Shown here one piece after another: positions 1-6,723 of a DNA stretch of 7,561 bases. The stretch is from positions 1 through 7,561 of the forward strand of contig CAZPMO010000213.1 in the NCBI GenBank assembly GCA_964587515.1, given 5' to 3'. The notes under the pieces are model-generated. The model saw only the letters and a list, made by a program, of their open reading frames with translations. It had not been told where the DNA came from and made no database searches. The stretch is from CAZPMO01 sp964587515 (GTDB lineage: Bacteria; Pseudomonadota; Alphaproteobacteria; MPNO01). How positions within the stretch are numbered: the first letter of the stretch is position 1; each line of letters opens with the position of its first letter. A program made the position numbers and the translations under genes.

Positions 1-57
1 CCAATTACTTCCAAAACGCAGGCTACGCTTCCGTCAAACCGTGAAACGCTCTAGATA

Positions 58-987
58 TTACCGACGGCGCCTGAGCGCTTCGAGGCCGGCGGGGCCGATC
101 AGCACCAGACTCAAGGCGATCAATACCAGCACCAGCGCCGTCGATTCGATCCAAGTGATCGATTCGTCCATCAGGATCGCGCTGGCGAACAACCCGACGA
201 TGGGGATGCTCAGCGAGCCGATCGCGGCGGCGGACGCGGGCAAAAGCTGCAATCCGCGGAACCATGCCCATTGCCCCAGCCATTGCGCGACGAAGGCCGT
301 GTACAGCACCGCGATGATGGCCCGCGAACTGAGCGCCGAGACATCGGGCGCGGGATCGAAGATCAGCGCGCAAATCACGATCGGGATACCGCCGAAGATA
401 AGCTGCCAGGCGGTCAGTTCGATGGCGCTCAACGACAAATCGAAGCGCTTGAAAAGAACCGTACCCAGCCCCCACGACACCGCCGCGGCGACCACCAGGA
501 AAGCGCCCATGGGCGCGGCGCCGAGCGCCGCCGCTTCCGGCGCGATCAGCAGCGCCATGGCCGCGAGGCCGATCAGCAGGCCCCAGAGCCGTGTCCCGGT
601 CATGGTCTCGTGCAGGATGAACGCCCCGAACAACACCACCCAGAGGGGCTAGGTATGGCCGAGGATCACGCCGCGCGTCGCGTCCATCATGCCGAGCCCG
701 AACGCGACGCACATCTGAAAGCCGGTGACGTTCAGCAGGGCCATGATCACGACCGGACCGATTTCACGGCGCGGCAATCTCAGCCGGCCGACCCGGGCGC
801 GCGCCAGCATGAGCATACCCAGCGCGCCGACCGTCAGACATGCCGCGCGATAGGTCCAGGGTGATATCTCGGTCACCGCGATCTTGATGGCCGGCCAGTT
901 GAACCCCCAGGCAAGACCCACCGCGAGGATCAGGGCGACCCCGGCGGGCGACAGGGCTTCCCGGGTCGGGGCCGTCTCTCGCGCCAC
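58..987 (-). pseudogene. EamA/DMT-family membrane transporter, interrupted by an in-frame amber codon
   Basis: This frame reads as a ten-helix drug/metabolite transporter of the EamA (DMT) type: two homologous halves of about 130-140 residues, early helix text LAWGFNWPAIKIA in the first half and WGLGTVLFKRF in the second, ending in the basic tail LEALRRRR. Total length is 309 codons, normal for the family. A TAG at 649-651 replaces residue 113 in the sequence GHT-stop-PLWVV. Homology-like sequence continues in the same frame on both sides, so this is a point change, not an indel. DMT proteins usually have YT-x-PLW here; x is often Gln, and CAG to TAG is one transition. I chose the GTG at 987-985 because it overlaps the gcvPB stop as TAGTG, with GAGG upstream; an upstream ATG at 1026 would lie inside gcvPB. 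Substrate is unknown. Co-transcription with glycine cleavage genes suggests amino-acid export, which is inference. The downstream half could only restart at a GTG (639) without an obvious ribosome site. Confidence 0.8.
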
Positions 988-2489
988 TACTCCGCGGCCT
1001 CGCCGAGCGTGTCTTGCGGACGCCATCGCAGCACCGGATGACGCGCCGCCGCCGTTTCGTCGAGCCGGCGGCGGGGGGTATGGCGCGGCGCCTCATGGAA
1101 GAACTCGGCATCCCCGTCGCGGGCGCGGGCTGCGAGCGCATCCAGCGTCTCGATAAACCGGTCCACCGACTCCTTGCTTTCGGATTCCGTGGGTTCGACC
1201 AGCAGCGCGCCGTGGACCACCAGGGGAAAATACACGGTCATCGGGTGATAGCCCTCATCGATCAGCGCCTTCGCATAATCGAGTGTCGTCACGCCGCTAT
1301 CGGCCAGGAAACGATCGTCGAACAGCACCTCGTGCATGCACGGCCCGTCATAGGGCAGGCTCAAACTGTCCTTCAGCCGGGCCAGCACGTAATTGGCGAT
1401 CAACACCGCGTCGCTCGACGCCTGGAGCAAGCCGTCGCCGCCGTGGCTCATCATGTAGGCGAGCGCGCGTACGAAAACGCCGAACTGGCCATGGAACGCC
1501 TTCATGCGCCCGACCGAATTGGTGGTCTCCGACGCCGCGCCGGCGTGCTCGACAAGATTCCAGCCGTCCGGCCCGTGCGCAATCACGGGCAAGGGCGTGA
1601 ACGGCGCGAGCTCGGCCGACAGCGCCACCGGACCCGCGCCCGGCCCGCCGCCGCCATGGGGCGTGGAGAACGTCTTGTGCAGATTGAGATGCATGCAATC
1701 GATGCCGAAATCGCGCCCGACGATGGCGTTGAAATTCGCGCCGTCGCAGTAGAAGAACGCGCCGGCGTCGTGGATCGCCTGGGCCTGCTCGAGAATTTCG
1801 TCCTCGAACAGGCCGCACGTATTGGGGTTGGTCAGCATGAAGGCGGCAACGTCGCCGTCGAGCGCGTCCTTCAGGGCCTGGAGATCGACCCGGCCGCGAT
1901 CGTTGGACGGGATTGGCCGGACATCATAGCCGCAGGTCGCGGCCGTCGCGGGATTGGTGCCGTGCGCGGAATCGGGCACCAGCACGCGCTTGCGCGCGTC
2001 GCCCCTGGCCTCCAGCGCGGCGCGAATGGTCATCAGCCCGCACAGCTCGCCATGGGCGCCGGCGGCCAGCGACATCGCCAGACCCGGCATTCCGGTGAGC
2101 GTCTTGAGCCAGTGCGCCACCATATCCATCACTTCGAGCGCGCCCTGGACGGTGGACATGGGCTGCAACGGGTGGAGATCGGCGAAGCCCGGCAGCCGGG
2201 CCAGCTTTTCGTTGAGCCGCGGATTGTGCTTCATGGTGCACGACCCCAACGGATAAAGGCCCGAATCGATACCGTAATTCTTCTGGCTCAGCCTTGTGAA
2301 GTGACGAACGATCTGGGGTTCCGACAGGCCCGGCAAGCCGATCGGGACGTCCCGCCGCTGCCCGCCGAGACGATCGGGAACATCGATGGGCGCGGGCAGA
2401 TCAACGCCGCAATGTCCGGGCGAATCCTGTTCGAAGATCAGGGCCTCTTCCATCCGCAACCCGCGATGGCCGGGAGACTCCACACTCAT
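987..2489 (-). CDS. gcvPB: Glycine dehydrogenase (decarboxylating) subunit 2, P-protein beta half
   Basis: This is the PLP-binding half of a split glycine decarboxylase (P-protein), 500 aa, the usual size for stand-alone GcvPB. With GcvPA it decarboxylates glycine and passes the aminomethyl group to the lipoyl arm of GcvH in the cytoplasm. Visible landmarks are GLYPLGSCTMKHNP at 77-90, DSAHGTNPA at 173-181, FFYCDGANFNAI at 245-256, and the PLP lysine in HLNLHKTFSTPHGGGGPG, where K272 is the expected Schiff-base residue followed by the family's glycine-rich stretch. The ATG at 2489 overlaps the gcvPA stop as ATGA and has a strong GGGAGGA site about 7 nt upstream, so the start is well supported and translation is probably coupled to gcvPA. 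The gene ends in TAG, which overlaps the GTG of the transporter frame by one base. An antisense frame of 584 codons runs across it but is a GC-skew shadow. Confidence 0.97.
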   Translation of the reverse strand: MSVESPGHRGLRMEEALIFEQDSPGHCGVDLPAPIDVPDRLGGQRRDVPIGLPGLSEPQIVRHFTRLSQKNYGIDSGLYPLGSCTMKHNPRLNEKLARLPGFADLHPLQPMSTVQGALEVMDMVAHWLKTLTGMPGLAMSLAAGAHGELCGLMTIRAALEARGDARKRVLVPDSAHGTNPATAATCGYDVRPIPSNDRGRVDLQALKDALDGDVAAFMLTNPNTCGLFEDEILEQAQAIHDAGAFFYCDGANFNAIVGRDFGIDCMHLNLHKTFSTPHGGGGPGAGPVALSAELAPFTPLPVIAHGPDGWNLVEHAGAASETTNSVGRMKAFHGQFGVFVRALAYMMSHGGDGLLQASSDAVLIANYVLARLKDSLSLPYDGPCMHEVLFDDRFLADSGVTTLDYAKALIDEGYHPMTVYFPLVVHGALLVEPTESESKESVDRFIETLDALAARARDGDAEFFHEAPRHTPRRRLDETAAARHPVLRWRPQDTLGEAAE

Positions 2490-3832
2490 TGCAATTCCTC
2501 CCGCAGCGCCTCGGCGAGCGATTGCATGTCATCCTCGCCGGTAAGCTCGGTGGCCGCGACCAGCAGCAGGTTTTCCAGCGCCGCATCGCCGGGAATCAGG
2601 CGCGAGACCGGTACGCCGGCCAGCACGCCCCGCTCCGCGAGACGATCGACCAGCGCGGCCGCCGGCTTCGCGAGCCGTACGGTGAATTCGTTGAAGAAGC
2701 CCTCGCTCAATATCTCCACGCCCGGGATATCGCCCAGCAGTTGGGCGAGCCGCGCGGCGTTGGCGTGATTGATCCCGGCGAGGCGCGTGAATCCCGCCTC
2801 CCCCAGCAACGCGAGATGGATGGTGAAAGCGAGCGCGCAAAGACCGGAATTGGTGCAGATGTTGCTGGTCGCCTTCTCGCGCCTTATATGCTGCTCGCGC
2901 GTGGCCAGCGTCAGCACCCAGCCGCGCCGCCCGTCGGCATCGACGGTCTCGCCCACCAGCCGGCCCGGCATCTGGCGGACATGTTTGTCGCGACACGCCA
3001 GCAGTCCCAGATACGGCCCGCCGAAATTCAGACCGTTGCCCAGCGACTGGCCCTCGGCGACGAATATGTCGGCGCCCATCTCGCCGGGCGATCGCACCAG
3101 CCCGAGCGCGACGATTTCCGCCGTCGCCACCACCAGAAGCGCGCCGGCCGCGTGACAGGCCTCGGCCAAGGCCGAAAGATCGCGCAGGCGACCGAAGAAA
3201 TCCGGATACTGCGCCACCACGCAGGCGGTCTCCGGATCGATTGCCGCCGCGGCATCCTCGTCGCCGTCGGCATCCGGCGCGAGCGCGGTGACCGTGGCGT
3301 CGAGAAACCGGACGCCGGTCTCCACCGCCGCGCGATAATGGGGATGCAGCGCGCCCGACAGCACCACCCGGCGCCGCCGCGTGATACGGCACGCCATATA
3401 AACCGCCTCGGCGCAGGACGTGGCGCCGTCATACATGGAAGAATTGGCCACATCGAGGCCGCTGATCAGCGCCACCTGGGTCTGGAACTCGAACAGCGAC
3501 TGCAGGGTTCCCTGCGAAACTTCCGGCTGGTACGGCGTATAGGCGGTTAGGAATTCGCCGCGCTGAATCAGATGATCGACGGTGGCCGGCACATGATGAC
3601 GATAGGCACCGGCGCCCAGGAAACTGGGCACGGACCCGGCCGCGACATTGCGTCCCGCCATGGCGGTCAGCGCGCGCTCGACTTCGATTTCGCCGGCGTG
3701 GGGCGGCAGGTCGATCGGCGAATTCAGTGGTCCGGACTCCGGGATATCGCGGAACAGCGCATCCACGTCCGTAACCCCGATCGCCGCCAGCATCTCGCGC
3801 CTGTCGGCATCCGTCAGCGGCAGATAGCGCAT
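2486..3832 (-). CDS. gcvPA: Glycine dehydrogenase (decarboxylating) subunit 1, P-protein alpha half
   Basis: This is the N-terminal half of the split P-protein, 448 aa, typical for GcvPA. It forms the glycine decarboxylase with GcvPB. Family landmarks, in order, are FLGAGAYRHHVPATVDHL at 71-88, TAYTPYQPEVSQGTLQ at 96-111, ANSSMYDGAT at 129-138, GNGLNFGGPYLG at 265-276, RQMPGRLVGETVD at 286-298 and EKATSNICTNSGL at 319-331. Nothing expected is missing. The ATG lies one base after the gcvH stop (TGACATG), with AAGGGC inside the end of gcvH as the likely ribosome site. The 3' end overlaps gcvPB by four bases (ATGA). This packing suggests the H, PA and PB subunits are made together from one mRNA. 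The split form, rather than the fused P-protein of about 950 aa found in E. coli, is common in alphaproteobacteria, Firmicutes and archaea. Confidence 0.97.
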   Translation of the reverse strand: MRYLPLTDADRREMLAAIGVTDVDALFRDIPESGPLNSPIDLPPHAGEIEVERALTAMAGRNVAAGSVPSFLGAGAYRHHVPATVDHLIQRGEFLTAYTPYQPEVSQGTLQSLFEFQTQVALISGLDVANSSMYDGATSCAEAVYMACRITRRRRVVLSGALHPHYRAAVETGVRFLDATVTALAPDADGDEDAAAAIDPETACVVAQYPDFFGRLRDLSALAEACHAAGALLVVATAEIVALGLVRSPGEMGADIFVAEGQSLGNGLNFGGPYLGLLACRDKHVRQMPGRLVGETVDADGRRGWVLTLATREQHIRREKATSNICTNSGLCALAFTIHLALLGEAGFTRLAGINHANAARLAQLLGDIPGVEILSEGFFNEFTVRLAKPAAALVDRLAERGVLAGVPVSRLIPGDAALENLLLVAATELTGEDDMQSLAEALREELQ

Positions 3833-3833
3833 G

Positions 3834-4208
3834 TCACAGCCCTTCGACGAATTTCTGGTAGGCGGCCTCGTCCATCAGCCCGTCGATCTCGGACGGATCG
3901 CCAAGGCGGATCTTCAGGAACCAGCCGTTGCCGGTCGGCGCTTCGTTGACCAGGTTGGGCGTGTCGTTGAGCGGTTCGTTGACCTCGACCACTTCGCCGG
4001 AAACGGGCGCGTAAACCTCGCTGGCGGCCTTCACCGATTCGATTACCGCCGCCTCGTCGCCCTTGGCCATCTGCTTGCCCGTCTCGGGCAGTTCGACGAA
4101 CACCACGTCGCCAAGCTGTCCCTGCGCGTAATCGCTGATGCCGATCACCGCGACGTCGCCGTCGACGCGGACCCATTCGTGATCTTCGGTATATTTCAAA
4201 TCACTCAT
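3834..4208 (-). CDS. gcvH: Glycine cleavage system H protein (lipoyl carrier)
   Basis: This is the small lipoylated shuttle protein of the glycine cleavage system, 124 aa, within the usual 120-130. It carries the aminomethyl intermediate from the P-protein to the T-protein and the reduced lipoyl arm to the L-protein. The sequence opens with the typical LKYTEDHEWVRV (residues 4-15), followed by GISDYAQGQLGDVVFVELPE (23-42) and the lipoylation motif ESVKAASEVYAP, in which K60 is the lipoyl lysine. GEVVEVN (71-77) and NGWFLKI (94-100) complete the hammerhead fold. The ATG at 4208 is preceded by GAGGAG about 8 nt upstream. An in-frame ATG at 4364 would add 52 residues lying inside gcvT in another frame and is rejected. 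The gene sits 13 nt after gcvT and 1 nt before gcvPA. Confidence 0.98.
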   Translation of the reverse strand: MSDLKYTEDHEWVRVDGDVAVIGISDYAQGQLGDVVFVELPETGKQMAKGDEAAVIESVKAASEVYAPVSGEVVEVNEPLNDTPNLVNEAPTGNGWFLKIRLGDPSEIDGLMDEAAYQKFVEGL

Positions 4209-4221
4209 CACGAAATTCTCC

Positions 4222-5337
4222 TCAGTTTCTGAAATAGCCGTGCGGGACGAACGGCAGCTTCCGCACCCGCGCCGGGCGCGGCGTGCCGCGAACGATAAGA
4301 TTGACGGGGGTGTCGGGCGCGGCATGGTCGGTGGACACATATCCCATCGCGACCGGCCCGGCAAAACTGGGCCCGAAGCCGCCGCTGGTCACCTCGCCGA
4401 TGGGCGCGCCGTCGGAATCGGTGATCTCGGTGTGCTCGCGCGCCGGCGCCCGTCCGTCCGGCGCGATGCCGACGCGACGGCGCGTGGGGCCGTCGGCGAG
4501 TTGCGCCTGGATTATTTCGGCGCCGGGAAACCCGCCTTCCGCGCGCCGCCGCTTGCTGATCGTCCACGCCAGACCCGCTTCGATCGGCGTCGTGGTCCGA
4601 TCGATATCGTGGCCATAGAGACAGAGGCCGGCCTCGAGCCTGAGCGAATCCCGCGCCCCGAGCCCGGCGGGCGCGACCTCGTCCGCATCCAGCAGCAAAC
4701 GCGCGATGCGCTCGGCGTCTTCTTCGGGCACCGAGATCTCGAACCCGTCCTCGCCGGTATAGCCCGAGCGCGTGATCGCCAGCCGGCTGCCGTCGATCTC
4801 GGCGGGCCGCGCGGTCATGAACGCCATCGTCTCAATGCCGGGAACCAGACGCGACAGAACGGTTGCCGCCGCCGGCCCCTGAAGGGCGAGCAGCGCGCGG
4901 CCGGAAAGCTCCTCGATCTCGCATGTCCCACCGATGGTCGCGGCAAGGTGCGCCAGATCGTCTTCCTTGCAGGCGGCGTTGATCACCAGGAACAGATAAT
5001 CGCCGACATTAGTGACCATCAGATCGTCAAGGATACCACCGGTCTCGTCGGTCAGCATCGTGTAGCGCATCTGGCCGGGTTCCAGCGCGGCGATATCGCC
5101 AGGCGCGAGGGATTCGAGCGCCGCGACCCGCGCCGCGCCGGACAATTTGACCTGCCCCATATGGGAGACGTCGAACAAAGCCGCCTTTTCGCGCGCATGC
5201 GAATGTTCGGCGATGATGCCTGAGGCATACTGGACCGGCATCCGATAGCCCGCGAACGGCACCATCTTGGCGCCCAACGCGACGTGCAGATCATGCAGCG
5301 CGGTGCGTTTCAACGAAGCATCGGTGGAATCGGTCAT
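4222..5337 (-). CDS. gcvT: Aminomethyltransferase, glycine cleavage T protein
   Basis: This enzyme takes the aminomethyl group from lipoyl-GcvH, transfers the one-carbon unit to tetrahydrofolate to give 5,10-methylene-THF, and releases ammonia. The product is 371 aa, close to the usual 360-375. The folate-binding domain covers about 10-260, with KMVPFAGYRMPVQY at 24-37, DVSHMGQ at 56-62, the segment NAACKEDD at 120-127 (D127 aligns with the catalytic aspartate), SGYTGEDGFE at 191-200 and GLGARDSLRLEAGLCLYG at 225-242. The C-terminal barrel, about 285-370, includes GEVTSGGFGPS at 314-324. I chose the ATG at 5337 because GGAGG (5347-5343) lies 5 nt upstream. A frame extension to 5373 would start inside the riboswitch platform with no ribosome site. 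It is the first gene of the operon, directly behind the glycine riboswitch, so its initiation is probably the step controlled by glycine. Confidence 0.97.
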   Translation of the reverse strand: MTDSTDASLKRTALHDLHVALGAKMVPFAGYRMPVQYASGIIAEHSHAREKAALFDVSHMGQVKLSGAARVAALESLAPGDIAALEPGQMRYTMLTDETGGILDDLMVTNVGDYLFLVINAACKEDDLAHLAATIGGTCEIEELSGRALLALQGPAAATVLSRLVPGIETMAFMTARPAEIDGSRLAITRSGYTGEDGFEISVPEEDAERIARLLLDADEVAPAGLGARDSLRLEAGLCLYGHDIDRTTTPIEAGLAWTISKRRRAEGGFPGAEIIQAQLADGPTRRRVGIAPDGRAPAREHTEITDSDGAPIGEVTSGGFGPSFAGPVAMGYVSTDHAAPDTPVNLIVRGTPRPARVRKLPFVPHGYFRN

Positions 5338-5395
5338 GCGGTCCTCCGACAAATGGGTCCAGTCGGCGCCCAAGTCGCGGGCGTCGGCCTACCCC
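5338..5395 (-). promoter_or_regulatory. Riboswitch expression platform and gcvT ribosome binding site
   Basis: This is the 58-nt segment between the end of the second aptamer and the gcvT ATG. Read on the minus strand it holds a 5-bp hairpin, CGCCC (5383-5379) with GGGCG (5371-5367), loop of 7. It then has CCGAC (5366-5362), which can pair with GTCGG (5350-5346); the latter overlaps the Shine-Dalgarno GGAGG (5347-5343). A second CCGAC copy at 5387-5383, next to aptamer 2, could compete for the same GTCGG. There is no stem followed by a U-run, so control is more likely translational than by termination. The pairings are seen directly; the switching role is inferred. Confidence 0.55.
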
Positions 5396-5580
5396 CTCTG
5401 TCCGTGGACCTGAAAGATTCACCGGGACGGATCCCGGCTTACCCCTTCGGTGAAGCCGCGGCGCCATTACGCCCGCGACCTGCTTTCCAGAGTGGCATCC
5501 CCCTGCGGTCCGTTTGCCTGAGAGTTTCCGGGGCGGTTGCTCCTTCGGCGCCGGTGCTGGACCGGTCTCTCCCGCAGGGA
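5396..5580 (-). promoter_or_regulatory. Tandem glycine riboswitch (two aptamers)
   Basis: Two glycine aptamers lie in series on the minus strand in the leader of gcvT. Aptamer 1 spans about 5579-5501: its P1 is a perfect 8-bp pairing of CCCTGCGG (5579-5572) with CCGCAGGG (5508-5501). Inside are the conserved GGGAGAGACC, GCGCCGAAGGAGCAA and AAACTCTCAGGCAAA-CGGACC blocks. Aptamer 2 spans about 5492-5396: it opens with CTCTGGAAAG, contains CACCGAAGGGGTAAG and AATCTTTCAGG, and closes with GGACAGAGGGGG; CTCTG pairs with CAGAG. Aptamer 2 also has a 6-bp GC stem capped by a UCCG tetraloop (5437-5422). These blocks match the known gcvT riboswitch family, which in proteobacteria normally turns glycine cleavage on when glycine is high. 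The AUC/GAU complementarity flanking aptamer 1 could form the leader-linker P0 element, less certainly. Confidence 0.95.
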
Positions 5581-5640
5581 TCGTCTGCTCGACAGTATCC
5601 CGGTGTCACGCCACCGTTCCCCCGGAACCTATCGCGGCGC

Positions 5641-5668
5641 ATATTAACCCCTGGTTTAAGCAGGTCAA
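5641..5668 (-). promoter_or_regulatory. Sigma-70-type promoter of the gcv operon
   Basis: On the minus strand TTGACC (5668-5663) is followed, after a 16-nt spacer, by TAATAT (5646-5641). The -35 matches consensus at five of six positions and the -10 at four of six. A start near 5634 would give a leader of about 297 nt that contains the complete tandem riboswitch. The position is right for the operon, but no other evidence for the start site can be seen. Confidence 0.6.
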
Positions 5669-5775
5669 TAACGGGTTCGCTTCGATCACCAAGGGCGCGC
5701 GACGCTGGAATTGAATTAATATCCAGTATTAATAATTGATAATGATAGGTTAAATTCATATTTGAGAAATATAAT

Positions 5776-5835
5776 TGTCAAATAAATTTACACGATTTTA
5801 GCATTTTAAGATAAAAACTGTCGGAATATTTTACA
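5776..5835 (+). promoter_or_regulatory. Paired candidate enhancer sites for a sigma-54 activator
   Basis: Two 17-bp elements, TGTCAAATAAATTTACA (5776-5792) and TGTCGGAATATTTTACA (5819-5835), agree at 12 of 17 positions and share TGTC at one end and TTTACA at the other. The second sits inside a 6-bp inverted repeat, AACTGT-N11-ACAGTT (5816-5838). Their start points are 43 bp apart, about four helical turns. Their centres lie about 142 and 99 bp upstream of the start predicted from the sigma-54 promoter, the usual place for enhancer-binding activators. The background is AT-rich, which weakens the TTTACA half. I do not recognise the motif as a named activator's site. Confidence 0.45.
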
Positions 5836-5898
5836 GTTGGCGTTTCATTAACCTCTCAACATTCTCCCAAGGTCCTGAAACTCCATGATTTAACTCAT

Positions 5899-5915
5899 CT
5901 GGCACGGAACTTGCA
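5899..5915 (+). promoter_or_regulatory. Sigma-54 (RpoN) promoter upstream of the VanZ-family gene
   Basis: CTGGCACGGAACTTGCA matches the sigma-54 consensus YTGGCACGrNNNTTGCW at every specified position. The -24 GG is at 5901-5902 and the -12 GC at 5913-5914, with the required 10-nt gap. Transcription should start near 5926, giving a leader of about 47 nt to the VanZ ATG at 5973. Such promoters need an AAA+ activator bound upstream; candidate sites lie at 5776-5835. The activator gene is not in the window. Confidence 0.88.
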
Positions 5916-5972
5916 TGATTCCCCGTATCGACATTGTCGGCCGTTTATCCGCAACCATGTCCGGGGGGTCTC

Positions 5973-6380
5973 ATGAAATCAGCACACGGCGTCATTAATC
6001 CGGTCCCGTTCATTCTGCTCACCGTCGCGCCGCTGGCGGCGCTGGGTTATCTCAGCATCGCGCCGTCGCCGGTCCACTCGTTCAACGTGCTCTATAAAAG
6101 CGCTAATCTCGACACGGTGCTGCCGTTGGAATGCATTTGGGCGCTGTTTCACATGGGGACCTATGCGGGTCTGACCGTACTTCTGTCGATGAACACCTGG
6201 ATTCGCCGAAATGTGCGCCACATCGGTCTTTCCGTCTATTTCCTGGGGCTCGGGCTCGAAATCATCCAGGAACTCTCGGGCGAAAGGTCTTTCGAGGCCA
6301 TCGACCTGCTCGCCAACACCGCCGGCATCGTGCTCGGTCTGATGGTTTACAAGCTGTATCGGGGCCGTTTGGCAGCTTGA
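5973..6380 (+). CDS. VanZ-family small integral membrane protein
   Basis: A 135-aa protein with four hydrophobic segments at about 10-30, 55-73, 83-98 and 112-128. The VanZ-type signature is present: an ALFHMGTYAGLTVL segment (57-70), the acidic-polar LEIIQELSGERSFEAIDLLANTAGIVLG stretch (95-122, shown by E96, Q99, R105, D111 and N115), then a glycine-rich last helix and a basic end. VanZ proteins are linked to teicoplanin resistance in Gram-positives, but in proteobacteria they are often small membrane proteins of cell-envelope or exopolysaccharide loci with no settled biochemistry. The ATG at 5973 is preceded by a G-rich run (GGGGGG) 4 nt upstream. An in-frame TTG at 5934 lies only about 8 nt past the predicted start of transcription, so it is rejected. 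The gene is alone and divergent from the gcv operon. Sigma-54 control is strongly suggested, perhaps coupling it to envelope stress, nitrogen or polysaccharide signals, which is inference. Confidence 0.85.
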   Translation: MKSAHGVINPVPFILLTVAPLAALGYLSIAPSPVHSFNVLYKSANLDTVLPLECIWALFHMGTYAGLTVLLSMNTWIRRNVRHIGLSVYFLGLGLEIIQELSGERSFEAIDLLANTAGIVLGLMVYKLYRGRLAA

Positions 6381-6723
6381 GGTATAATTCAAGACCGCCT
6401 TTCGAATTCTGCACGACTCATGCGCCGTGGAAGTGCGCGGATAGTGTGTTTCGCAAATATGCGATGCCTCGCACGATTCATCTTTCAGAGCAGGTTGTTT
6501 AACAATCGTTTAGTCATGCACCCTTACATTGTGCTCTCGGTCGTGAACGGGCGAAATCGCGTGCATATTATGTATCTGTTCTTCCTCTTGACCGCCGCTT
6601 GTCGAATCGCGCAACAGTCGCTCTGGCGGTGGTTGGAGTAAAAATATCGCACGGGTTGAAGCTCGTCGCCGTTAGCTCGGTCGGTCAAGATGGCTGCTTC
6701 GGTCCAATAAAGGTGAATTGAGC
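6381..6723. other. 343-bp intergenic stretch without a convincing gene
   Basis: Between the VanZ gene and the next ORF I see no gene with family likeness and a ribosome site. A 73-codon plus-strand frame (6420-6641) has no Shine-Dalgarno and mixed, unconvincing composition. A weak hairpin, TGCGA-TGCC-TCGCA (6460-6473), is not followed by a T-run, so I do not call a terminator. An 11-bp near-repeat GCACGA(C/T)TCAT occurs at about 6411 and 6471. AAAGGTG at about 6709-6715 is the likely ribosome site for the ORF at 6724. A TATTAT near 6567 lacks a good -35 partner. The stretch could be a decayed gene. Confidence 0.5.

Noticed and set aside
16..57. Possible inverted repeat ACGCTTCCG...GTGAAACGC at the operon's 3' end as a terminator
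   Set aside because: Pairing needs two bulges and there is no T-run on the transcribed strand.
41..864. Plus-strand frames of about 200 codons opposite the transporter
   Set aside because: Low-complexity, shadow-like translations; the minus strand shows a clear hydrophobic DMT pattern despite its amber codon.
1014..2768. 584-codon plus-strand frame antisense to gcvPB and the end of gcvPA
   Set aside because: It is a GC-rich shadow frame with no family likeness and no membrane or catalytic motifs, lying opposite unmistakable gcvPB and gcvPA.
2489..3550. 353-codon plus-strand frame antisense to gcvPA
   Set aside because: Composition is Arg/Gly/Gln-rich shadow sequence, and the opposite strand carries a complete GcvPA with all motifs.
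5934..5972. TTG start giving a 148-aa VanZ protein
   Set aside because: It would lie about 8 nt after the sigma-54 start site, with no ribosome binding site; the ATG at 5973 has a G-rich site and correct family length.
6460..6473. Hairpin TGCGA-TGCC-TCGCA as a terminator after the VanZ gene
   Set aside because: Only five base pairs and no T-run follows.
6420..6641. 73-codon plus-strand ORF
   Set aside because: No Shine-Dalgarno, no recognisable motif, and composition compatible with chance.
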